Source: Metabacillus malikii (GTDB lineage Bacteria; Bacillota; Bacilli; Bacillales; Bacillaceae). From it: a stretch of DNA of 64,000 nt. Below, in pieces: positions 1 through 7,111 of the stretch (position 1 is the first letter of the stretch; every line of letters begins with the position of its first letter). The translations under genes were made by a program, and so were the position numbers. The DNA is taken from positions 62,001 to 126,000 of the forward strand of contig NZ_JAUSUD010000014.1 in NCBI RefSeq assembly GCF_030813355.1, given 5' to 3'. The notes beneath the pieces were generated by a model that was not told the origin of the DNA, did not search any database, and worked only from the letters and a program-made list of their open reading frames with translations.

Positions 1-1
1 T

Positions 2-1285
2 AAAAAGTATGATGTCATCGTAATCGGTGGAGGTCTAGCTGGATTAACAGCAGCACTATATTTAGCAAAAAGTGGGAAACGTGTAGCAGTACTTGATAAA
101 GGAACTTCATTTGGTGGTAGAGCGAGTACGAAGGATGTTTCCGGATCGATGTACAATTTAGGTCCTCATGCTTTTTACAAAAAAGGTAAAGCAGTTAAGA
201 GCTTGGAAGCTTTAGGAATTCGCATGAATGGTGGTTCTCCGAGTTTGAAGGGGGTTGTTTTTAGTCATGATGAGGCATTTACATTGCCTAGTGATGTTCA
301 AAGTGTAGTAAGTACAGGTTTGCTAAATTGGAAAGAAAAAAAGGAATTTGCTTATTTAATGTGGAAAATAGCCAAGATTAATCCGAAAAATTACGAAAAT
401 CATACATTAAAACAATGGGTTGAGCAAGAAATCTCTTCGGAACGTATTCAACAAGTCGTTTATATGTTTTGTAGATTGGCTTGTTATACAAATGCACCAG
501 AAATCGTAAACGCAGGGGTCACACTTCGTCAGCTGCAACTTTCACTAGGGGGAGCACTATATGTGAACAGGGGCTGGCAATCTGTTATAGACCAACTCAC
601 TGAAAAAAGTGCAAATCTTGGTGTGGATTTAGTAAAGCAGTGTAAGGTGGAGGAAATAAAGATAACAAATACGAATAAATCTGTATTATATTACGAAGAA
701 GGTGAGTTGAGGGAGCTGGATGCGGAATCGATTGTTGCAACAGTTCCACCAAAAGAACTCTTGAGATTAGTAAAAGGTATAGAGGAAAGTCAGTTAGGAG
801 GGCAATTACAAACATGTATTCCGGTAAGAGCAACATGTCTTGATGTTACCTTGAAACATTTACCTAACGCGAAACAGCACTTTTCACTAGATCTTGACAA
901 TGCTTATTATTATTCCAACCATTCAAAAGGAGCGAAACTCACATATCATCCAAATCACCACGTCATACATGTAATGAAATATCTTACACCACAAGAGAAA
1001 AGTATACCCGAGCACTTACTAGCAACTTTTTTAGGAAAAAATCAGCCGAATTGGCGGGAATATTTAGTAACGAAACGATTTATGCCAAATGTAATTGTGT
1101 CACATCGAATCCATGAACCAGGAAAAAAGAAGTATTTAGCAAGTGCTTTGTCCGAGTTTCCGGGCCTTATATTAGCTGGGGAATGGGTTAGTGATGATTG
1201 GATGTTGGCTGAGGCGGCAATTCATTCGGCCGAAGAAGCAGTAGCAATTTTAAACGGTAAGGAGAGTGCATCGATTGGAAGCTAA
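2..1285 (+). CDS. FAD-dependent amine-oxidase/phytoene-desaturase-like oxidoreductase (5' end outside window)
   Basis: The reading frame is open to the left edge, so the true start lies upstream. The first codons already encode a Rossmann strand with the dinucleotide-binding motif GGGLAG at residues 9-14 of the visible part. The C-terminal stretch around LILAGEWVSDDW matches the second FAD-contacting region of amine oxidases and phytoene desaturases. About 427 residues are visible, close to full length for this family. The product is expected to be a cytosolic flavoprotein; the substrate cannot be told from sequence. Its end overlaps the start of the following sigma-factor gene, so the two are probably translationally coupled. 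ECF41 sigma factors are commonly encoded beside oxidoreductases they control, which makes this gene the likely target. An internal ATG at 149 would remove the FAD motif and is rejected as start. Confidence 0.85.
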   Translation, partial: KKYDVIVIGGGLAGLTAALYLAKSGKRVAVLDKGTSFGGRASTKDVSGSMYNLGPHAFYKKGKAVKSLEALGIRMNGGSPSLKGVVFSHDEAFTLPSDVQSVVSTGLLNWKEKKEFAYLMWKIAKINPKNYENHTLKQWVEQEISSERIQQVVYMFCRLACYTNAPEIVNAGVTLRQLQLSLGGALYVNRGWQSVIDQLTEKSANLGVDLVKQCKVEEIKITNTNKSVLYYEEGELRELDAESIVATVPPKELLRLVKGIEESQLGGQLQTCIPVRATCLDVTLKHLPNAKQHFSLDLDNAYYYSNHSKGAKLTYHPNHHVIHVMKYLTPQEKSIPEHLLATFLGKNQPNWREYLVTKRFMPNVIVSHRIHEPGKKKYLASALSEFPGLILAGEWVSDDWMLAEAAIHSAEEAVAILNGKESASIGS

Positions 1286-2144
1286 TCATATCGAAGACCT
1301 TTATACACGTTATAAACCATTACTTTTTTCAATCGCTTATAAGATGGTAGGAACTGTATCTGAGGCGGAAGATATTGTTCAAGATACATTTTTAACTTTT
1401 TTTCAACAGGACCTGTATGCCATACAAAATGAAAAAGCATACCTCTGTAAAATCGCCACAAACCGTGCACTTGATTTATTAAAATCTTCTAGGAAGAAAC
1501 GTGAGGTTTATGTAGGACCTTGGTTGCCTGAACCCTATTTAAAAGGAAATGGTGAAGATTTACTTAACCAATATTTAGATGATGAACAGCTATCCTTCAC
1601 ATATTTATTCATGATGGAGAAGCTAGCCCCTAATGAACGCTCGGTGTTTATTTTAAAGGAGGGGTATAGTTTTAAGTATAGTGAAATCGCACAAATACTA
1701 GATAAAACGGAAGCTAATTGTCGCAAGCTTCTTGAGAGAGCGAAACAAAAAATTCGATCGAAAACTTATGAAACAACATTAAATAATGGAAAAAATCGTG
1801 ATATTACACAAAGCTTCATAAAAGCTTTTCAAGAAGGGAAAATGAATGAAGTAATCAAATTGATGTCAGAAGATGTTATTTTATATTCTGATGGTGGTGG
1901 CATTGTCAAGGCAGCAATTAAACCAATCTATCAAAGAGACCGTGTCTTGGCATTCCTACTAGGGGTTGCATCAAAGCTACCACAAGACTTTGTATTTGAA
2001 CAAGCCGAAATTAATGGACAGATAGGGCTTGTTAACCGTGTGAATCATCAGACACATAGTGTTATATGTTTTCAGGTTGATAATGAGGTAATGGATAAAA
2101 TATACATTGTGATGAATCCAGAAAAATTAGCACATATTAAATGA
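1275..2144 (+). CDS. ECF41-family RNA polymerase sigma factor (SigJ-like, with C-terminal NTF2-like domain)
   Basis: Region 2 of sigma-70 (about residues 5-70) and region 4 (about 105-160, with a helix-turn-helix around YSEIAQILDKTEANCRKLL) are followed by a C-terminal SnoaL/NTF2-like extension of about 120 residues. Two ECF41 hallmarks are visible: WLPEP in the linker between regions 2 and 4, and DGGG in the extension. In this family the extension replaces a separate anti-sigma factor and tunes core binding. I prefer TTG at 1275, because AAGGAG at 1259-1264 sits about 10 bases ahead. The GTG at 1266 is only one base from that site. The gene overlaps the FAD oxidoreductase by 11 bases and is followed after 12 bases by a small Cys-rich gene, so all are one operon. 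No anti-sigma gene is visible. Confidence 0.85.
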   Translation: MEANHIEDLYTRYKPLLFSIAYKMVGTVSEAEDIVQDTFLTFFQQDLYAIQNEKAYLCKIATNRALDLLKSSRKKREVYVGPWLPEPYLKGNGEDLLNQYLDDEQLSFTYLFMMEKLAPNERSVFILKEGYSFKYSEIAQILDKTEANCRKLLERAKQKIRSKTYETTLNNGKNRDITQSFIKAFQEGKMNEVIKLMSEDVILYSDGGGIVKAAIKPIYQRDRVLAFLLGVASKLPQDFVFEQAEINGQIGLVNRVNHQTHSVICFQVDNEVMDKIYIVMNPEKLAHIK

Positions 2145-2156
2145 GGTGAAGCATCG

Positions 2157-2495
2157 TTGAACTGCTTATGTGAAACAGGACAGACAAATAATTTAAAACT
2201 AGAAGGGGATGTAGGTGCAGACCCGGTTTGGTGCAAGGAATGCGGGTGCAATTTAGAAGTGGAAGACTTTGATGTATCAGAAGCTTTAGTAAAAAAATTG
2301 TTTGAGTGGTCGTCTAGTTATGGCTTATGGATTGATTGGGAGACGGATACTTTACGTCAAAATGGATTATTACTTGAAAATAAATTTAACCAGATTGGTA
2401 AATTACTAGTAAATGAGTTGGCAATGGAGTTGGGTGATTTATACAACATAACGTTCATTCCATCAACAAGTGCGAGGTTCTATGCTACACTATAA
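2157..2495 (+). CDS. small Cys-rich (zinc-ribbon-like) hypothetical protein
   Basis: A 112-residue protein starting at TTG, with GAGGTGA at 2143-2149 as ribosome binding site; it begins 12 bases after the sigma factor stop. The N-terminus has C-x-C at residues 3-5 and C-x-x-C-x-C at 26-31, which could bind a metal or be a redox site. The remainder is acidic and predicted mainly helical, without membrane segments. I do not recognise a characterised family. Position suggests it is co-transcribed with the ECF41 sigma gene, but nothing in the sequence links it directly to that function. Confidence 0.7.
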   Translation: MNCLCETGQTNNLKLEGDVGADPVWCKECGCNLEVEDFDVSEALVKKLFEWSSSYGLWIDWETDTLRQNGLLLENKFNQIGKLLVNELAMELGDLYNITFIPSTSARFYATL

Positions 2496-2537
2496 AGAGG
2501 AATATGATGAAAGCTGAACAAAATGTCGGAGGCTATG

Positions 2538-3008
2538 ATGAAAACAAGAAAGATAACATCGTTGTATAAATTAGTAGTTAGCATTGTGATATTTTTCGTT
2601 CTATTATCGGGATGTGTGCCGAACGAAACAATGACACTTTTAGATGCAGAAGTATCTGGTGTGAAATTATCGATTTCAAAAGGTCTAGGTGGAATGAATG
2701 AAGATATTCTTACGTCTTTTACCGATCAACATGCAATAAATGTATTTGAAAAGTCAATAACAACTGCAGTTCACAAACCGGGTAAAGTAAAAGACGACCC
2801 TCCACAATATGATGTTATGGTTGAGTATGAGGAGGATAAGGATGGAGGAGAGCTGCCTACTCATGGCATGCATCTTTGGCTAGGACAAGAGAATGAACCA
2901 AGTACATTTATCTATATTGGTGATGATGTAACGTATGAAACGACGATTCAAGTTACAAATGAGTTAAGGCAATTAATTCAGGTAGCTATTAAAAAGGAGC
3001 ATTTGTAG
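2538..3008 (+). CDS. small lipoprotein of unknown function
   Basis: The N-terminus is a type II signal peptide: positive KTRK, a hydrophobic stretch, then the lipobox LLSGC, so the mature protein would be anchored on the outer face of the cytoplasmic membrane. The mature part is about 130 residues, acidic, with no motif I recognise. GGAGG at 2528-2532 fits ATG 2538 (spacing 5) or the adjacent ATG 2535; the upstream ATG at 2523 lies before the ribosome binding site and is rejected. It is the last gene of the operon; a hairpin overlaps its stop codon. Confidence 0.7.
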   Translation: MKTRKITSLYKLVVSIVIFFVLLSGCVPNETMTLLDAEVSGVKLSISKGLGGMNEDILTSFTDQHAINVFEKSITTAVHKPGKVKDDPPQYDVMVEYEEDKDGGELPTHGMHLWLGQENEPSTFIYIGDDVTYETTIQVTNELRQLIQVAIKKEHL

Positions 3009-3031
3009 TGGATATACCATATGCTCCTTTT
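2992..3031. terminator. hairpin between convergent genes
   Basis: An 11-bp perfect inverted repeat (AAAAGGAGCAT, 2992-3002, and its complement 3021-3031) overlaps the lipoprotein stop codon. A T-rich but interrupted tail follows on the plus strand, and the stem itself ends in T4. It separates the convergent lipoprotein and small membrane protein genes and could serve both. Confidence 0.6.
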
Positions 3032-3033
3032 GA

Positions 3034-3165
3034 TTACTTTTTATTTAATTGTTCTAAAAGGGAAATAATTTTATCATTTTGTTCAATTATTTTTGCGTTT
3101 TGACTTCTTAACTTAGTGAAGTCATATAAATAAATGAGTAAGATAATGACAATGAAAATAGCCAA
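3034..3165 (-). CDS. 43-residue single-pass membrane protein with C-terminal coiled coil
   Basis: On the minus strand GGAGGT (plus-strand 3173-3178) is followed after 7 bases by TTG at 3165 and 43 sense codons. The protein starts MAIFIVIILLIYLYDF, a clear membrane helix, then a polar heptad-like helix with IIEQNDKIISLLEQL. Tiny Bacillus proteins of this type (one TM helix plus a short coiled coil) are common and mostly uncharacterised. The strong ribosome binding site and two-part architecture support a real gene; the function is unknown. Confidence 0.6.
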   Translation of the reverse strand: MAIFIVIILLIYLYDFTKLRSQNAKIIEQNDKIISLLEQLNKK

Positions 3166-3205
3166 ACAACAGACCTCCAAATTTAATATTTCCTTTTTTC
3201 AAAAG

Positions 3206-4357
3206 TTATTTCAAGGGTACATACCCAGACAGATTCACAATCTCTTGACCTTGTTCAGATTGCATCCAATCGAGAAAAGGTTTTACATGTGGGTTTTTAC
3301 TCCCAGCTGTGATGGCGTAAAATTCAGAAACAATAGGATATGTTTCATTTTGAATTGTCTCTATTGTAGGAGGAATGCCGTCAATTGCAAGATGTTTAAT
3401 CTTCCCACCGGTAACCATGTTTTGTGAAAAATGTCTGAAAGAAAAGCCGATAGCATTTTTTCTGTTTTGATAATTGCTTGTCTCTTCGATGATTCCACCC
3501 ATTGCTGATACAATATCTTCAGAAGGAGGCTCCATTAAATGCTTCCCGTCCATTAGCTTTTGGAGTGCAGATTGACTACCACTTCCTTCAGGTCGTTGAA
3601 AGGCTTTAATTTCTTCTTTATCTCCACCAACCTCATGCCAATTAGTTATTTCGCCAGCATAAATGGACTTAATTTGCTCTAGTGTAAGTTCATCAACACG
3701 ATTATTCGTATGTACGAAGAAAACAAAAGCTTCTCTCCCAATCGGAGTTAACGTTAATTCAACTCCAAGATCTTTCGCATAATTCATTTGTTCTTCAGAT
3801 GGGTGTGCCATAAATGCGATGTCAGCTGAACCGTGGATAAGCTTGTCAAAGGCACCACTTGTTTGGGATGAGACAATTTCACTCTCCTCTAATGAATAGT
3901 CCTTTTTCGGATAGACAGCCTGACCAAAAGAAGCATAGACCGGGTATAATGCTGTTGCCCCATCTAATCGTGGAAGGTTTTCAATATCGTCAATTTTAAA
4001 TGTTGATGGTTCATTTAACATGACTGCCTTTGTATTCTCTTGAAATGGCTGATACTCAGATAAGTCCACATCCTGATTACTAACGACTTCTAGGCCTTTT
4101 ATATAAGCCTGGTAACCTTCAAAGCAAATGAGCGAAATCATACAAATTGCGACAAAGCTAATAGCAATTTGCTTTACAAATTTCTTTTTCATATGACCAT
4201 GGATAGCCAAAATCATGATAGTAGCTAAGCCTGCAGCTGTAATTGGTACAAATGTTCCGTAAAACTCAGCATGTCTGGATAGACTTGCAATAATTGTTGC
4301 AATAAATCCACCAATGATGAAAAATAAAACCGTTATAACAGTAGCGAATGTTTTCAT
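3206..4357 (-). CDS. PstS-like phosphate-binding-domain protein with N-terminal membrane anchor
   Basis: Residues 1-80 contain three hydrophobic segments (about 5-27, 36-53, 60-80). From about residue 125 there is a periplasmic-binding-protein-like domain of the PstS family: LDGATALYPVYASF near its start, then LEQIKSIYAGEITNWHEVGG and RPEGSGSQSALQKLM, a serine/glycine-rich loop typical of anion binding in PstS. The binding domain would face outside. Normal PstS is a lipoprotein encoded with pstCAB; here there is no lipobox and no transporter gene nearby, so a sensory or anchored scavenging role is more likely than classic uptake. Start ATG has AAGGAGA ahead. Confidence 0.8.
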   Translation of the reverse strand: MKTFATVITVLFFIIGGFIATIIASLSRHAEFYGTFVPITAAGLATIMILAIHGHMKKKFVKQIAISFVAICMISLICFEGYQAYIKGLEVVSNQDVDLSEYQPFQENTKAVMLNEPSTFKIDDIENLPRLDGATALYPVYASFGQAVYPKKDYSLEESEIVSSQTSGAFDKLIHGSADIAFMAHPSEEQMNYAKDLGVELTLTPIGREAFVFFVHTNNRVDELTLEQIKSIYAGEITNWHEVGGDKEEIKAFQRPEGSGSQSALQKLMDGKHLMEPPSEDIVSAMGGIIEETSNYQNRKNAIGFSFRHFSQNMVTGGKIKHLAIDGIPPTIETIQNETYPIVSEFYAITAGSKNPHVKPFLDWMQSEQGQEIVNLSGYVPLK

Positions 4358-4439
4358 GCATTTCTCCTTCTAAACTACTTATCTATAAGATTACTTTAGC
4401 ATAAATTTCCTTTTTGTATAGGTGGAATTTGGAAGCATT

Positions 4440-5329
4440 TTTAGCAGGAAAGACAAGTGGAACTCTAAATAATAGGGCCAGCTTCTCCATTAGAACCTTA
4501 TTACAGATTAGGTGTCCATAGCGGTCATTGATTTTTTAAAAATAATCAATATCAAATAAGAGGCATGATAAAGGTTCATCAGAGGTATCAGCTTCAAATC
4601 ATGCGTGCGTAGTCATTTCATAAAAATATCTGCGCTTATACATTCCAGTAAGCTCATCAACAATAGCCATTACTTTCATCTTTTCATACATGAACACATT
4701 ATCAATCGTGATCGAAGCCTGTTTTAATAAGGTAAGGGCTAAAGTAATTTCACCTTTTGCAAATCTTTGATATTCTTTTTCCAATGTGACAATGCCAATA
4801 AGATGACCTTTCATATCATGGGTTATAACGAGGAGGTGGTGCATATCTTTCTCGTTATAAGTTAGCATGTAGCCGTTGTTATATTAATAAATTTGCTGTT
4901 CAAATATATAAATATCCTTATTCTTTAAAAGTGAATTGTTAGTTAACTCACCATGTCCAACCTGTTGTTCATATTGACCTTGTCCATCTCGTATCCACAT
5001 ATTAGCGTAACGATAGTCAATGTAATTTTTGATATTATCTAGAACGAGATTTTGTGCTTACTTAATTGGTACATAGAACTAGTTATTGATTCTAATATTT
5101 TCATTTTTTCAAATTCAGATAAATATTTAATCCTTTATTCATTTGCCTTTACTTGTGAAAGCTTTAGTTCTTTTATTTTTATTAACATATTGTTTAGAGC
5201 ATGAATGACGAGAGTGAAAGCTATAGTCATGGGGGAAACTATCTGTAGATTGTGAAATGTTTCGTGATATCGGGTTGAATTTTTTATAGCAAGAGGTGAC
5301 TTAGAAGTGACTGACCACTTATAATGCAT
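4440..5329 (-). pseudogene. decayed GAF-GGDEF (diguanylate cyclase-type) gene
   Basis: Minus-strand frames give pieces of one protein in the right order, broken by several stops and frameshifts. There is a hydrophobic N-terminal piece (5329-5135), then a signalling helix ending SEFEKMKILESI, then a GAF-like piece ending QASITIDNVFMYEKMK. The GGDEF start follows (VDELTGMYKRRYFYEM, near 4600-4680), and after a frame break FDIDYF-stop-KINDRYGH (near 4500-4550), which corresponds to the conserved DIDxFKxINDxxGH segment. The GGDEF signature itself was not found. The boundaries are approximate. The gene lies among two intact c-di-GMP genes and is almost certainly non-functional. Confidence 0.75.
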
Positions 5330-5388
5330 TGATAATCACGATCTTGCTTATAGGTCATACGCTTTTCGTCCTAAGTCACCATGATTAG

Positions 5389-5820
5389 TTATCGATGAGT
5401 AATTTTCATTTTTAAGCTGTGTAACAAAGTGATTAATTGCTCATATTCATCGATGGATATATTGCAAAGCTCAATTTCTGATGCGATTTTTTCAGTGATT
5501 ACTTGTTTATGTTGCTGAGCCTTTTCTTGCAAATGAATCAAAACTTTTCGTTCATCTTCAGTAGAACGATGTTTCCGTAACCACCCATTTGTTTGCATTC
5601 TAGCAAGCATCGGAGTTAATGTCCCAGTACCAAGACTAAGCTCATTGCCTAGCTCTTTCACAGTTAGGCCATCCTTATTCCATAAGGCGAGTAGTACTAA
5701 ATATTGTGGGTAGGTTAATTCAAACTCTTTCAATACATTTGTGTATAACTTCGTCAACTCACTAGATGTTTCATATAATGCAAAGCAAAGCTGGTTTTTT
5801 AATGTTAAAAAGTCTATCAA
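5389..5820 (-). CDS. ohrR: MarR-family organic peroxide sensor/repressor OhrR
   Basis: A MarR-type winged-helix repressor. The N-terminal segment NQLCFALY carries the single conserved cysteine that senses organic peroxides in OhrR, and the helix-turn-helix region (LTVKELGNELSLGTGTLTPMLARM) is very close to B. subtilis OhrR. The tyrosine that hydrogen-bonds the reactive cysteine (in LTYPQYL) is present. I choose TTG at 5820, preceded by GGTGAT at 6 bases, over the upstream TTG at 5835, which lacks a ribosome binding site. It lies downstream of the glutathione peroxidase gene in the same direction and probably represses that operon rather than an ohr peroxidase gene, which is absent here. Confidence 0.88.
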   Translation of the reverse strand: MIDFLTLKNQLCFALYETSSELTKLYTNVLKEFELTYPQYLVLLALWNKDGLTVKELGNELSLGTGTLTPMLARMQTNGWLRKHRSTEDERKVLIHLQEKAQQHKQVITEKIASEIELCNISIDEYEQLITLLHSLKMKITHR

Positions 5821-5851
5821 AAAATCATCACCCAAATTAGTAGATTGTTTC

Positions 5852-6328
5852 TTATAGTACGCTCATGATGTCACGTTCAATTGTCGCTGGTTCAGTTGTA
5901 GGCGAGTAGCGGTCTATCACTTTACCATCACGGTCAATTAGGAACTTTGTGAAATTCCACTTTATCGCCTTTGAGATAACGCCCTTTTTTTGACTTTTAA
6001 GGTATTGGAATAGAGGGTCTGCCTGCTCACCATTGACATCTACTTTAGCAAAAATAGGAAAGGTTACACCATAATTAATTTGGCAAAATTCCGTCGTCTC
6101 GCTAATATCATCAAATTCCTGGTTATTAAATTGGTCACAAGGAAAACCTAGAATTTCAAGACCCTTTTCATTGTACTTATCATAAAGCTCTTGCAATCCT
6201 TTAAATTGAGGAGTTAGTCCACATTTACTAGCTGTATTAACAATAAGAAGAGCTTTCCCCTCATAATCCTTTAAAGACTTTTCTTGTCCGTTTGGCATTT
6301 TAACGTTGAAATCATAAATTGTTGGCAT
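5852..6328 (-). CDS. glutathione peroxidase-family thiol peroxidase
   Basis: 158 residues, the usual length for bacterial Gpx. The catalytic motif SKCGLTPQ contains cysteine (not selenocysteine) at position 36; the glutamine and tryptophan of the triad lie in FPCDQF and KWNFTKF. The second cysteine in FCQINYG can act as resolving residue, so reduction is probably by thioredoxin or bacillithiol-linked thiols; this last point is inference. A very good ribosome binding site (AAGGAGG) precedes ATG 6328. The promoter carries a palindrome suited to the downstream ohrR product. Confidence 0.93.
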   Translation of the reverse strand: MPTIYDFNVKMPNGQEKSLKDYEGKALLIVNTASKCGLTPQFKGLQELYDKYNEKGLEILGFPCDQFNNQEFDDISETTEFCQINYGVTFPIFAKVDVNGEQADPLFQYLKSQKKGVISKAIKWNFTKFLIDRDGKVIDRYSPTTEPATIERDIMSVL

Positions 6329-6362
6329 TTAAATCCTCCTTCATGTAAATCGCTTACGTTTT

Positions 6363-6397
6363 AATCGTACACGATTTATTTGTTGGTAGCAACTTTA
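6363..6397 (-). promoter_or_regulatory. gpx-ohrR promoter with MarR-type palindrome
   Basis: Minus strand: a -35 TTGCTA, 17-base spacer and -10 TACGAT. The -10 element sits inside the palindrome AATCGT-AC-ACGATT (6363-6376; 6-bp perfect arms). A repressor bound here would block the polymerase. The size and symmetry fit a MarR/OhrR dimer, although the sequence is not the exact B. subtilis OhrR site. Confidence 0.6.
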
Positions 6398-6627
6398 ATT
6401 TTGTCTGACAGGACTAGTTGAAGGAAATATATATGAGGTTACTAATAGTGAAATATTAGGTGAACGATCAGATGAAGACCAAAAAGTATGATGAAGAAGA
6501 AAGAAATGTCCTTCATGACAGGCCTGAAGACTACTAAAAATGTAGAATAGAAATTGTACTTAATCGCAATTCATAGGATGATGGACCCCGATAAACAAGA
6601 GAGGTACTATCAAAGTCATTTTCTTTT
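6377..6627. other. intergenic stretch with relic of the 52-bp repeat family
   Basis: No gene seen. Around 6465-6530 there is one degenerate unit of the same family as the tandem array at 25.5-26.1 kb: GATGAAG motifs and an exact GAAATGTCCTTCAT. The rest is unremarkable AT-rich sequence. Confidence 0.5.
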
Positions 6628-7013
6628 TTAAAGGCTCTTTTCTAAAAGTTTGTGGCTTTTTGCACTAACCTTTTTAAGGGTTTGTTGGAGTGGAAGTGCG
6701 AGACTCCTGCGGGATGCGTGGGAGAGGTGAGACCCCGCAGGCGTTTACGCTGAGGAATACGAAAAGCGTAGGCGGCTTGCCCATCGACGTACAAACTGGA
6801 GGGGCATCGACTGAGATAAAGGAATCACGATGAGCCGAATGGCGAATCGATGATGACTTATCGTAGGGAGGTGACCTGAAGTTTGCTTGTTCGTGCCGCC
6901 GGAGCTAGACAGGCTCACCACCCACCCCGCGGAAAGCGAGTACTGTAGCGGAAACAAACCCTAAACGACAACTCAGTTAAAAGCAACAATGTTTACGAAA
7001 ACAGCCTTTTTAA
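6628..7013 (+). repeat. MITE-like dispersed repeat, copy 1
   Basis: A GC-rich 284-bp core (6678-6961) bounded by GGGTTTGTT and AACAAACCC is nearly identical to cores at 38.4 and 51.2 kb. Outside the core this copy has imperfect terminal inverted repeats: AAAGGCTCTTTTC at 6630 and its relative at the right end (complement reads AAAGGCTGTTTTC), about 26 of 33 positions matching. Inside, CCTGCGGG and CCCGCAGG can form a stem. It encodes no transposase; open frames through it are accidental. Confidence 0.8.
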
Positions 7014-7111
7014 AAGAAGTTTCCCTTCAAAAAAATGTAAGTATGAACATGACTAAAAGCATGGTAATATAGAACTATTGGTATGTATTCTATTTGATCT
7101 GGGGAAAATCT

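Noticed and set aside
6745-6957. Open frame inside the dispersed repeat (also at 38421-38795, 38452-38784 and 51161-51466)
   Set aside because: The frames exist only because the repeat core is conserved at DNA level; no ribosome binding sites, and the encoded sequences look like typical spurious repeat translations.
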